Of a DNA stretch of 64,000 nucleotides, positions 42,571 to 51,925 are shown one piece after another. The stretch is from JANMCE01 sp031410595 (lineage in GTDB: Bacteria; Actinomycetota; Acidimicrobiia; Acidimicrobiales; Ilumatobacteraceae). Under the pieces are notes generated by a model, which was given only the letters and a program-made list of their open reading frames with translations, was not told the DNA's origin and did no database searches. Every line of letters begins with the position of its first letter. The first letter of the stretch is position 1. The stretch is taken from positions 1 through 64,000 of the forward strand of contig JANNZM010000104.1 in assembly GCA_031410595.1 (NCBI GenBank), in the 5' to 3' direction. The translations under genes were made by a program, and so were the position numbers.

Positions 42571-44209
42571 TGGAGTTCAATCTCTACGACGTCGTTGCCG
42601 CGGTCGCCGCCGCATACCCGGAGCGCGAGTCGATGGTATTCGGATCGCGCCGCCTCAGCGCCAGTGAGTTGATCGGGCGGGCAAATCAGTTCGGTCACGC
42701 ACTGCTTGGCGCCGGGCTCACGGTCTCGCGTGAACGCTCAGCGCTCGGCCGTCACGAATCGGGTCAACCGCATGTGGCGATCTATTCACGAAATCGCCAG
42801 GAGCACATCGAGGCGCTGATCGGTTGCTTTAGTGCACGGGCAGTGCCGTTGAACGTGAACTATCGCTACCTCGCGGCTGAGGTGCGATTCTTGTTCGATG
42901 ACGCCTCCGTCGGCGCAGTCGTGTTCACATCCGAGTTTGCTCCGGTCATGGCCGACGTGATCGCGAACATGGTGACGCGACCTCGGCTCCTCGTGCAGAT
43001 CGCAGATGAGTCGGGCCATCCTCTGCTCGGGGGCGCGCAGTGGTTCGATGAGTTGCTAGCCGGGCAGCCGACCCACGCACCCGATGTCCACCGGTCGCCT
43101 GACGATCTGTATGGCCTCTACACCGGCGGAACGACCGGACTGCCAAAGCTCGTGCTCTGGCGGCAAGCCGACGCCTTTCCGCCTCTGTTCGGCGGCCGGC
43201 GACCCGACAGTTCGGAGTGGGATTCGGTCGAAGAAATCGTGGCCGCATCCGGTGGCGGCGTGCGCCACATGCCCGTAGCGCCCTTCATGCACGCGGCGGG
43301 TCAGTGGCCAGCGGTGCGCGCCCTGGTCGCCGGGACCACGCTCGTCGTTCCGTCGCTGTCTGCAACGTTTGATGCCCGCCAATTCGTCGACATCGTGGAA
43401 TGCGAGAACGTCGCTCAAACCAACATCGTCGGCGACGCGTTTATTTGGCCGCTCGTTGATGAGTTGCGTCGTCGGCCGCGCGACATTTTGTCACTGAAGC
43501 GGGTGGGTACCGGTGGGGCGGCCGCGTCGCCGCGAGCTCGACAGGCGTTACTGGCCGTGCTTCCCCATATCGAAATTTATGAGACGGCCGGAGCATCTGA
43601 AACGGGGGCGCTTCTCGCTCATTCCACAAAGGCAGGTGGTCCGTTTGTGAGTGGGTCGTTCACGTTGTTGCCACGAGCCTGCGTGCTCTCGGAGGACCGA
43701 ACGACAGTGCTGACCGGCGGGTCGGATGAGGTCGGCTGGCTCGCTGCGACGAAGCGTGTGCCACTCGGCTATCTCGGCGACGCGGCCAAGTCCGCCGCCA
43801 CGTTTCCGATCATCGACGGCGTGCGATTCTCCCTTCCCGGCGATCGGGTGCTGCTTCGCGCCGATGGCCTCATCGACCTTCTCGGCCGAGACTCTGGGGT
43901 GATCAACACCGGCGGCGAGAAGGTCTTCGCCGAAGAGGTCGAACGTGCCCTGCTCGCCCACCCCAGCGTGTACGACGCCGTGGTCTGTGCCCGGCCGAGC
44001 GAACGATGGGGTACCGAAGTGGTTGCCATCATCGCAGCCGATGGACAGGCGACGGATGCAGCCATCGGTGACAACGTCCGCGCCCATACAAGGTTCCGAA
44101 AGCCCTCATTCGGGTGCCGAGCGTGCAGCGCGGTCCCAACGGCAAGGTTGACATGGCCTGGGCCCGTGGTCTCGCTGAAGCGAGTGCCGTGGTCGATCCG
44201 TCGGGCTAG
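42570..44209 (+). pseudogene. acyl-CoA synthetase (AMP-forming) with a frameshift near the 3' end
   Basis: This ANL-superfamily ligase of about 546 codons activates a carboxylate. It has LYTGGTTGLPKLVLW (P-loop, about 185-199), YETAGASETG near 334, RADGLIDLLGRDSGVINTGGEKV, and EEVERALLAHPSVYDAVV. Around 44090 the frame changes and the catalytic-lysine tail VPKALIRVPSVQRGPNGKVD (A10 motif) is found in another frame ending at TAG 44207-44209. The linker before it is also about six residues short. As read, the enzyme would lose its A10 lysine. Confidence 0.8.
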
Positions 44210-45033
44210 ATCCGCGCAAGGTGAACGGGGGCGCCGGACGTGGTCGTGGTCGTGCGAAAGATCGAGCCGCGGCGAGCGGGCTCGGCATCATTGCTCGCCG
44301 TCACGACGATGAGGTCGGCGCCGTCGAAGCACACGCTGGTGACGTGTCTGCCGGGAACGTCAAGGACCGAATCGAGCGTTCCATCGGGGCGAAAACGTAC
44401 GACGCGTCCCGCGCCATGATCGGCGACCCAGACCGCACCGGTGACGTCGATGGCGATGCCGTCGGGTTGGCTTCGTTTCCCGAGTGGCCAGTGGTGTGGG
44501 TTACGAACCGACGCGCCGTCATCGATCAGATCATGCATCAAGACGCATCCGGCGCGGGTGTCAGCGTGATACAAGGTCGAGCCGTCGGGTGAGATTGCCA
44601 CGCCGTTGCATTGCTGCACCTCGCCGTACAGCATCGTGGCCGAGCCATCGAGATCGACTCGCCACATCTCACCCGGTATCGGTTTGGCGGTCGGATCGAG
44701 TGATCGATAACGAACCGAACCAACATAGATGCGCCCGGCAGCGTCAGTGCCGAAGTCGTTGAAGCCCAGCGCACCATCGAGCGTGAGCACGACGCGCGTT
44801 GTGCCGTTCCGAACGTGTTGCAGGTCTCGGCCACCGACCACGAAACCTCCATCGGCGTGCTCGGCGATGCCGCCGACGCCCCGGCGTTTCGGTATGACGG
44901 TTTCGACCAGGCCGTCACTGCCCAGGCGGTACACGCCGCCGTCGAGCACGTCGCTGAAGACGAGTGTGCCGTCACCAGCGACGGTTGGCCCTTCGATGAG
45001 TCCGTAGCCGGATGCCAGCAGTTCCCACGTCAC
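44206..45033 (-). CDS. SMP-30/gluconolactonase-like beta-propeller
   Basis: The 275-residue protein has SMP-30/YvrE features: LIEGPTVAGDGTLVFSDV at the start (metal Glu), NDFGTDAAGRIYVGS (about 90-104), CNGVAISPDGSTLYHADT near 145, and DGIAIDVTGAVWVADHG near 195. It probably hydrolyses a lactone. It is convergent with the synthetase gene, their stop codons overlapping at 44206-44209. Confidence 0.87.
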   Translation of the reverse strand: MTWELLASGYGLIEGPTVAGDGTLVFSDVLDGGVYRLGSDGLVETVIPKRRGVGGIAEHADGGFVVGGRDLQHVRNGTTRVVLTLDGALGFNDFGTDAAGRIYVGSVRYRSLDPTAKPIPGEMWRVDLDGSATMLYGEVQQCNGVAISPDGSTLYHADTRAGCVLMHDLIDDGASVRNPHHWPLGKRSQPDGIAIDVTGAVWVADHGAGRVVRFRPDGTLDSVLDVPGRHVTSVCFDGADLIVVTASNDAEPARRGSIFRTTTTTSGAPVHLARI

Positions 45034-45079
45034 GACGACACGCTACGTCGGTTCGAAAAAGTGAGTACCGTCATCGGCC

Positions 45080-45826
45080 ATGGGAAGACTTGACGGCAAG
45101 GTGGCGCTTATCTCCGGAGGCGCCCGCGGTCAGGGTGCCGAAGAGGGACGATTGTTCGCGGCCGAGGGCGCAACCGTGGTGCTGGCTGACATTCTAGATG
45201 ACGTCGGCCACGCGACGGCTGCGTCAATCGACCGGGCGTCGTACATGCATCTCGACGTTCGTCGTGAGGGCGATTGGGACGCGGTCGTGGCTTCGATCAT
45301 CGAGCGACTTGGCCGCCTCGACGTGATGGTAAACAACGCGGCAATCGATCTGGAGCGTTCGCTCGTGGAGACGTCGCTCGAGGAGTGGAACCAGGTGCTT
45401 GCCGTCAACCAGACGGGTGTGTTCCTCGGAACTCGCACCGCGGCGCGGGCCATGATTGCTGCGGGCTCCGGTGGCTCGATCATCAATATCTCATCGGTGG
45501 CGGGGCTTGAGGGTTTGAAACTGCACACCGCCTACGGGGCCACGAAATGGGCTTTACGTGGCATGACGCGTACCGCGGCGCAAGAGTTGGGGAAGTTCGG
45601 TATTCGTGTAAATACCGTGCATCCGGGCATCATCGAAACCGAGTTCACGGCAGAACTGAAGTCGTTCAAAGATCCGGCCACACGAGCGAAACTCGAACGC
45701 GGCATCGCGCTTCGGCGCTACGGCCAGACCGACGACGTTGCGAAGCTCGTGCTGTTTCTGGCGAGCGACGATGCGGGGTACTGCACGGGCCAGGAATATC
45801 TCGTTGATGGTGGCATCCACCGATGA
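45080..45826 (+). CDS. SDR-family oxidoreductase
   Basis: The 248-residue classical short-chain dehydrogenase has the cofactor turn SGGARGQGAEEGR (residues 12-24), NNAA near 87, catalytic Ser in NISSVAG, YGATK (about 154-158) and VHPGIIETEF. Asp in VVLADI suggests NAD preference. The substrate is unknown. It is divergent from SMP-30 and overlaps the next gene by four bases. Confidence 0.9.
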   Translation: MGRLDGKVALISGGARGQGAEEGRLFAAEGATVVLADILDDVGHATAASIDRASYMHLDVRREGDWDAVVASIIERLGRLDVMVNNAAIDLERSLVETSLEEWNQVLAVNQTGVFLGTRTAARAMIAAGSGGSIINISSVAGLEGLKLHTAYGATKWALRGMTRTAAQELGKFGIRVNTVHPGIIETEFTAELKSFKDPATRAKLERGIALRRYGQTDDVAKLVLFLASDDAGYCTGQEYLVDGGIHR

Positions 45827-46806
45827 GAACCATGCGGTGCCACCAACTTGGGACCGATCTCAATCTGCAACTCAACACGGTCGACGACGCGAAGCCCCGG
45901 CCCGGCCGGGTTGTCGTGGAGGTGCACGGCTGCGCAGTCAGCTTTCCCGACGTGCTGATGATGCAAGGCGCGTACCAGCATCAGCCGCCCCTGCCCTTTG
46001 CTCCCGGCGCGGAACTGTCGGGCATTGTGCGCGCGGTGGCCGATGATGTTGGCGACTACGCGGTCGGCGACCGAGTAATCGCAAAGACCGGGTACGGCGC
46101 GCTCGCGGAGATGGTTGCGGTGCCGGCATCACTTCTGGTGCGCGTGCCCGACAACGTCGACCTCGTTGAGGCTTCGGCGTTCTTGTCGGCATACGCCACG
46201 TCGCACTGGGCGCTGCATGCTCGCGGCAACTTGCAAGCGGGCGAGTCAGTGCTCGTGCTGGGCGCCGCCGGAGGTGTTGGCTTGGCGGCGGTCGAGTTGG
46301 CAGCGCTTCACGGGGCACGGGTCATAGCCGCCGCAAGTACGGACGAGAAGCTTGCAATGTGTCGCCGCTACGGCGCGACCGACGTGATCAACTACACCAC
46401 CGAAAACCTGAAGGAACGAGCGAAGGAACTTACCGACGGTAAAGGCGTTGATGTTGTGTACGACGCTGTCGGCGGCGACTACAGCGAGGCGGCGTTTCGG
46501 GCCATTGCGTGGAATGGCCGATTCCTCGTCGTTGGCTTTGCGGCGGGCGGAGGCGTACCGAAGCTTGCGCTCAACTTGCCGCTGCTGAAGGGTGCCTCGG
46601 TGGTGGGGGCGTTGCTCGGCGGCGCGCAACGAAATGACCCGACACGGTACCGAAGCATGCTCGACGAGTTGACGGCCATGTGGGCCGACAGTCGACTGCA
46701 TCCGCATGTGTCACACACCTATTCGCTCGCCGAAGCTGGCCAAGCCATTCGCGATGTGGCCGAGCGACGCGCTATCGGTCGCATCGTCGTCGACGTGCGG
46801 CGCTAA
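45823..46806 (+). CDS. NADPH:quinone oxidoreductase (zinc-free MDR)
   Basis: The 327-residue medium-chain dehydrogenase has FPDVLMMQGAYQHQPPLPF, PGAELSGIV, the cofactor motif VLGAAGGVGLAAVELA (about 144-159) and YDAVGGDYSEAAFRA. It lacks the zinc cysteines, as expected for quinone reductase-like members. Its ATG overlaps the SDR stop (ATGA) and the biotin carboxylase gene follows two bases after its stop. Confidence 0.88.
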   Translation: MRTMRCHQLGTDLNLQLNTVDDAKPRPGRVVVEVHGCAVSFPDVLMMQGAYQHQPPLPFAPGAELSGIVRAVADDVGDYAVGDRVIAKTGYGALAEMVAVPASLLVRVPDNVDLVEASAFLSAYATSHWALHARGNLQAGESVLVLGAAGGVGLAAVELAALHGARVIAAASTDEKLAMCRRYGATDVINYTTENLKERAKELTDGKGVDVVYDAVGGDYSEAAFRAIAWNGRFLVVGFAAGGGVPKLALNLPLLKGASVVGALLGGAQRNDPTRYRSMLDELTAMWADSRLHPHVSHTYSLAEAGQAIRDVAERRAIGRIVVDVRR

Positions 46807-46808
46807 CC

Positions 46809-47786
46809 ATGGCACTTCCTCGGTCACTCCTGATCGCGAACCGCGGCGAGATCGCCATCCGTGTGGCGCGTACCGCTCGCTCGCTCGGCATTCGTAGTGT
46901 CGCGATCCATCCCGAAGACGATGGTGCCTCGCTGCACACACGCGTTGCCGATCACGCCGTGATGCTTGCCGGGCGGGGCTCTGCTGCATATCTCGATATT
47001 GACGCGGTTGTTGCGGCGGCCGTGGCCGCGGGCTGTGACGCAGTACATCCGGGCTATGGATTTCTGAGCGAGAGCGCGGTGTTCGCCAGTGCGTGTTCGG
47101 CGGTCGGAGTCACCTTCGTCGGGCCGACCCCCGATCAGCTTTCGTTACTTGGCGACAAGGCCCGGGCACGAGAGGCCGCCGTCGCGGCGGGTCTTCCGGT
47201 GCTCCGCGGCAGCGACGGCCCGGTCGATACGGACGGCGCCGTAGCGTTTCGCCGCTCGCTTGTTGCCGATGGCAGCGACGGGGCCATCATGCTCAAGGCG
47301 GTTGCGGGTGGTGGTGGCCGCGGCATGCGAGTGGTACGCACCGAGGCCGACGTTGCCGACGCATTTGCCCGCTGCTCCTCTGAAGCCCTCGCCGCGTTTG
47401 GTGATGGGTGTATCTACGTGGAGGAGCTTCTGCCGATTGCCCGCCATATCGAGGTACAGATCGTCGGCGACGGCGTGTCGGTCATGCACCTAGGGGAACG
47501 CGATTGCAGCGTTCAGCGTCGACATCAGAAGCTGATCGAGATCGCGCCAGCACCGAACCTCTCCGACGAACGCCGCGAGCGATTGCATGATGACGCCGTT
47601 CGGTTGGCGCAATCGGTGGGCTTCCAAAACATCGGAACCATCGAGTTCTTCGTCGCCCTCGGCCGCCGACATTCGCCGTGTACTCGGGAGGAATCGTTCG
47701 GATGCCAACGTTGTGCTGGCAGGCCTCCAGCCTTCACCGACCGATCCCACGATGTTGCCAGCGGGCACGCGGGCCTCGTCGAGTGA
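46809..47786 (+). pseudogene. biotin carboxylase truncated at its C-terminal half
   Basis: The first 285 residues are a normal acyl-CoA carboxylase biotin carboxylase: LLIANRGEIAIRVARTAR, HPGYGFLSES, KAVAGGGGRGMRVV (ATP-grasp lid), and ERDCSVQRRHQKLIEIAP, to GTIEFFV near 47657. The next residues, which should read into the EVNPRLQVEH catalytic motif, are replaced by sequence that is the antisense of an acyl-CoA dehydrogenase remnant. The active-site arginine, rest of the domain, and biotin carrier are gone. Confidence 0.85.
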
Positions 47787-47970
47787 ACTCGGCCTCCACT
47801 ACGGCGGCGCGAGCAGGCCTTAGCCCGCGGCCCCACCACTGCGTGGGCCACGTGGGGCAGCCCAATCCGGCATCGGCCAGAATGCCTCGCCATTCGAGCA
47901 GCGGCCGGTCGTCGCTCCAATTGTCGTTCAGCCACTGACCGACCTCGTCGCCAAGGGCGTCACCGGCCAT
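47675..47970 (-). pseudogene. acyl-CoA dehydrogenase remnant, truncated and internally deleted
   Basis: From ATG 47970 the frame reads WLNDNWSDDRPLLEWRGIL, LGCPTWPTQWWG and AVVEAEFTR, a family N-terminus. Then, in a shifted frame, comes DEARVPAGNIVGSVGEGW and TTLASERF, which in intact enzymes lies some 180 residues further on. The gene then stops being recognisable near 47690, where the oppositely oriented biotin carboxylase fragment ends. FAD and active-site regions are missing. Confidence 0.75.
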
Positions 47971-47999
47971 GGGTCACATGCCGCGTCATCACGAATTGG

Positions 48000-49214
48000 T
48001 CACGACAGTTGCTGCGACGCGAGCCTTGCGCCCTCCGCCAGCGCCTCGAGCTTGGCCCAGGCGATGTCGGGATGGATGCGACCACCCAAGCCGCAATCGG
48101 TGGATGCAATTACGTTGTCGGGGCCGACGATGTTGGCGAATCGTACGATCCGTTGGGCCACAAGGTCCGGGTGCTCGACCACGTTGGTGGCATGGCTGAC
48201 GATGCCGGGAATGATCACTTTGCCGTCAGGCAGTTTCACGTCGTTCCACACGGTCCACTCGTGTTCGTGGCGGGCATTCGCCGCTTCGAAGGTGTAGCCA
48301 CCAGCGTTGATCGCCAGCATTACCTCGACGATGTCACGCATGGCGATGTCGGTGGTGTGCGGGCCGTGCCAGCTCCCCCAGCACAGGTGGAATCGAATCC
48401 GCTCGGTCGGTAGACCGCGCAGGGCGTGGTTGAGTGCCTCGACACTGTGCATGGTGTAGCGCTGGTAATCGGCAACCGATGGCTCGGGGTTGATCTGGTC
48501 CCAGCTCTCGGCGATGGAAGGGTCGTCAATCTGGAGAATCAGCCCGGCATCAATGATGGCTTTGTATTCGTGGTGCATGGCCTCAGCGCAAGCCCACACA
48601 AATTCTTCGTCAGTCTTGTAGAACTCATTGGCGACGCGTGCTGCGCTTGCCGGGCCGACGGATGTCATGAAGCCGGTGGCTTGACCGGCGGAGTCGAGCG
48701 CAGCGCGGAAGTTGGCGATATCGGCAGCGATCGCGTCGTGGCCGGTATACGTGATAGGGCCGACGCAGCGAGGCCAGGTGTTGCCACCACCACTGCCGCC
48801 CCCGGGGGATGCACCAGACGTCGGATCACCGTAGGCTGCCGCGAACCGTTGACGATCACGGCGATCGGCGAAGCTGGTGAGCTGCACATTGCCCGGGCTG
48901 GAGCGCACTGCTGGCATGTCGAACAACTTCGGGCCGTCGGGGTCAAGGCCACCGAGCCGGTTGAACGAGTAGCTCCACCAAGCGCCGTAGTTCACCTTCT
49001 GACCCATGGCCTTGCCGAACTCGCCATCGCCGGGAACCGTGATGCCGGCCGTCTTCTGACGGTCGACCACGTCGATGACCGATTGGCGAAGGACAGCCTG
49101 GAACGTCGCCTCATCGTCGGTCTCGCCGATAAACCGCGCCCGGTTCGCCGCGATCAGTTCGTCGGGTCGCGGAAGGCTGCCCGCGTGACTCGTAAGGATC
49201 TGGTTGCGGCTCAT
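48000..49214 (-). CDS. MetE C-terminal-like (cobalamin-independent methionine synthase family) protein
   Basis: The 404-residue protein is a single MetE/UROD-like barrel: TSHAGSLPRPDEL at the start, VPGDGEFGKAMGQKVNYG, RFHLCWGSWHGPH (zinc His and Cys near 270), and STDCGLGGRIHPDIAW with the last Cys ligand. It lacks the N-terminal half of MetE, so it is probably a thiol/methyl or coenzyme-M-type transferase, not a full methionine synthase. A very long in-frame upstream extension is antisense to the hydroxylase gene and is not used. ATG 49226 is an alternative start. Confidence 0.82.
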   Translation of the reverse strand: MSRNQILTSHAGSLPRPDELIAANRARFIGETDDEATFQAVLRQSVIDVVDRQKTAGITVPGDGEFGKAMGQKVNYGAWWSYSFNRLGGLDPDGPKLFDMPAVRSSPGNVQLTSFADRRDRQRFAAAYGDPTSGASPGGGSGGGNTWPRCVGPITYTGHDAIAADIANFRAALDSAGQATGFMTSVGPASAARVANEFYKTDEEFVWACAEAMHHEYKAIIDAGLILQIDDPSIAESWDQINPEPSVADYQRYTMHSVEALNHALRGLPTERIRFHLCWGSWHGPHTTDIAMRDIVEVMLAINAGGYTFEAANARHEHEWTVWNDVKLPDGKVIIPGIVSHATNVVEHPDLVAQRIVRFANIVGPDNVIASTDCGLGGRIHPDIAWAKLEALAEGARLASQQLS

Positions 49215-49260
49215 TCGGTCCCCCATATGCGGCCCCATCGACCCGAGGCGATAATTTCTG

Positions 49261-49289
49261 ACTGTAGTCGGTTTTGTGTGGACTACGGT
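49261..49289. promoter_or_regulatory. inverted repeat between MetE-like and HpaB-like genes
   Basis: ACTGTAGTC and GACTACGGT form a nearly perfect dyad (8 of 9 pairs) with an 11-bp spacer in the 144-bp divergent region. A regulator shared by both genes could bind here. Confidence 0.4.
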
Positions 49290-49358
49290 CGGCGTGACGC
49301 CTAACGTAGCGCCCAGCAGAGAGCGCGCCCTACGCCGCTCCTGCGAGGGGGGTAACCG

Positions 49359-50837
49359 ATGGCAGCGCGCAACGGCAAAGAGTTTCTGGAAGGCCTTCGT
49401 GACCGGCCGCGATGGGTGTCGATTGACGGTCGCCTCATCACCGACGTCACGATCGACAGCGCCACCAAAGGCGCGGCAACATCGCTGGCCGGGGTGTTCG
49501 ACCGCCAGCACGAGTTGGCCGACGAGTGTCTGATTCCTGATGATGAAACGGGCGAGCTGATCAACATCAGTCATATGCACGCCCGCTCGGTCGACGACCT
49601 GCGGCGTCGCGCTCGCGGCCTCACGCGCATCGCGGAACACACGGTCGGCTTGATGGGGCGCACGCCTGACTACATGAACATGAAGTTCGCCAGCCTGGCG
49701 GCGACACATGCCGATTGGGCGGGTGAGGAAAGCGCCAACACGCACGGTGAACAAAACCTCGTGGCGTTCCAGAAGCGATTGCGGCGCAACGATATTTCGC
49801 TCACGCACACGATCATTCAACCGAACATCGACAAACGCACCGACGGCGCGATCGTGGGCAACAAGGTGACCCTGCACAAGGTGGGCGAAACCGCGAACTC
49901 GATCATCGTGCGAGGCGCTCGTATTCTTGCCACGCTTGCCCCGTTCGCTGACGAACTCGCGGTGTACCCGGCGCTGCCGCTGCCGGAGGGCGCGGAAGAC
50001 TACGCGCTTGCGTTCTCGATCCCGATGGACATTCCCGGGCTGAAGTTCCTGTGCCGTGACTCGGCCGCCATCGACACCAACCCGTTCGACCGACCGTTGT
50101 CGAGCCGGTTCGATGAGCAGGACGCGTTTGTCATCTTCGATGATGTGGAGATTCCCCGCGAGATGCTCTTCCTCGACGGCGCTCCGGGAACGGTAGACAT
50201 CTACAACAACGTCGGGAAGTCCGGGCTGCGAGACAACATGACCACCCAGACCACCATTCGCGCGCTCACGAAACTCGAGTTCGCCTATGGACTCGCAACC
50301 CGAATGGCCGAGGCCATCGGCGACTACAGCCCGGCAACGCAAGAAATGCTGGGCGAAATCCTCAGCTACATCGACGTCACGAAGAATGCCATCTATACCT
50401 CGACCGAACAGGGCTACGACATCGGAACGGGTGTGTTCTTCCCAGCCGGTCGGCCGCTTACCCCGATGCGCTCGCTGCTTGCGGTGTGGTTCCCCCGGGT
50501 GAACGAGATCATCACCATGATCGGCAGCCACAACCTTTTGGCGGCGCCAAGTCTGGCGTTGCTCAACGATCCGGAGTGTCGTCCACTCATCGACGAATTC
50601 CTGCACGGAGCCGACGGCGTCGATGCAGTGGAACGGGCCGCACTGTTCCGGTTGGGATGGGAATTTGTGGGCTCGCAACTCGGCGGCCGCAACGCGCTGT
50701 ACGAGCGGTTCTACCTCACCTCGGCCACGCGCAACCGCCAGATTTCGCACATGACCAATACCGATCGAAGTCGGCCTTACGCGCTGGTCGACGCCATCCT
50801 GGCAGCCGGTCGCGACGCAGCCCATCCAACGACCTGA
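49359..50837 (+). CDS. 4-hydroxyphenylacetate 3-hydroxylase-family flavin monooxygenase
   Basis: The 492-residue protein is an HpaB/PvcC-type FADH2-using oxygenase: NGKEFLEGLRDRPRWVSIDG at the start, YMNMKFASLAATHADW, THTIIQPNID, the LCRDSAAID region and FDDVEIPREMLFLD with the helical C-terminal domain. It hydroxylates a phenol or performs a related oxidation and needs a separate flavin reductase, which is not seen here. A GGGGGTAACC lead precedes ATG 49359. It starts the operon with the kinase-like and SDR genes. Confidence 0.88.
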   Translation: MAARNGKEFLEGLRDRPRWVSIDGRLITDVTIDSATKGAATSLAGVFDRQHELADECLIPDDETGELINISHMHARSVDDLRRRARGLTRIAEHTVGLMGRTPDYMNMKFASLAATHADWAGEESANTHGEQNLVAFQKRLRRNDISLTHTIIQPNIDKRTDGAIVGNKVTLHKVGETANSIIVRGARILATLAPFADELAVYPALPLPEGAEDYALAFSIPMDIPGLKFLCRDSAAIDTNPFDRPLSSRFDEQDAFVIFDDVEIPREMLFLDGAPGTVDIYNNVGKSGLRDNMTTQTTIRALTKLEFAYGLATRMAEAIGDYSPATQEMLGEILSYIDVTKNAIYTSTEQGYDIGTGVFFPAGRPLTPMRSLLAVWFPRVNEIITMIGSHNLLAAPSLALLNDPECRPLIDEFLHGADGVDAVERAALFRLGWEFVGSQLGGRNALYERFYLTSATRNRQISHMTNTDRSRPYALVDAILAAGRDAAHPTT

Positions 50838-50851
50838 GATTTGGGGCCACG

Positions 50852-51924
50852 ATGAACATTCCAAGACGTGATGAGCTCGACCCCGCGTCGCTTACGACGT
50901 TGCTCCGCTCAAGCGGCCATCTCGACGACAGCGTTGCCGTACGATCGGCAACGTTCTCCCCACTCGGAACAGCCGGCGGCATGATGAGCGAGGTCATGCG
51001 ATGCACCCTTGCCTACGACGGCGCTACATCGGCGCCGACGTCGGTCATCGTCAAGACCGCTACGTCTGATGAACACCGACGATTCATCGCCACCGCCGGA
51101 CAGCTCTATCAACGTGAGATCGCGTTCTACACCCCATCGCCAACGATGCTCCGGTGCGAGTGCCGAAGTGCATCTACGCCGCCATCGATAACGATACGAA
51201 CGACTTCCTGCTCATCCTCGAAGACGTTGGCCACCAACGTTCGATCGATCAGGTCGCAGGGGTCGACGTGACCGACGCGTTCGCCGCCATAAAGCTGATG
51301 GCGCAGTGGCATGCGAAATGGTGGGGTCACGATCTCAGCGAACTTTCGAAGCATTTCTTCGCATGGAACGGGGAGTTCAACAAGACCGCGTTCCCGATGG
51401 TGTTCGGCGGCAACTGGGACACCGCAAAAGAGATCTACGGCTCGCGCCTTCCGGCCGACATCGTGGGGTTCGGCGACCGATTCGTCGAACGAAGCGGCGA
51501 GATACTCGATGGGCTCATGGGGCCCGACACGCTGGTGCACTCCGACTTCAGAGCCGACAACCTGCTCTTCGATGGTGACACGCCGATGCTGCTCGACTTC
51601 CAAATGTTGTCGGTTGGTTGCGGCATGGTCGACTTCGGATTCTTCATGAGTCAGTCGCTCTCCACCGCCACACGCCAGGCGCACTTCGACGAGCTGCTGT
51701 CGGCCTACCTGAGCGAACTGAACGCGCACGGTATCGATCTGTCTCGCGATGTCGCGCTCGACAAGTATCGCCGTGTTCTCGGGTTCGGTCTCGCATGGCC
51801 CGTGGGCCTTGCCGGTTCGTTCGCGCAACTCGATGATCGCAGCCAAGCCTTGGCGCTCTCGATGCTCGACCGGTACGTGCAGGCCATGGTCGACGCCAAC
51901 GCCGTGGCCGTTTACGAGTCCTAG
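50852..51924 (+). pseudogene. APH/ecdysteroid-kinase-like phosphotransferase with one frameshift
   Basis: From ATG 50852 the first 95 residues read normally (LDPASLTTLLRSSGHLDDSV, TSVIVKTATSDEHRRF, GQLYQREIAFY). At the C4 run near 51131 the frame is lost, and the rest lies in another frame from about 51140: APVRVPKCIYAAIDN, FLLILEDVGHQ, LVHSDFRADNLLFDG (catalytic Asp) and MLLDFQML (DFG equivalent), ending TAG 51924. Restoring one C joins them. A protein started at GTG 51154 would lack the ATP-lysine lobe. Confidence 0.8.
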
Positions 51925-51925
51925 G

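Noticed and set aside
49215..50864. Long in-frame N-terminal extension of the MetE-like protein
   Set aside because: The extension is antisense to the intact HpaB-like gene and MetE-like proteins start at the SHAGSLPRP region.
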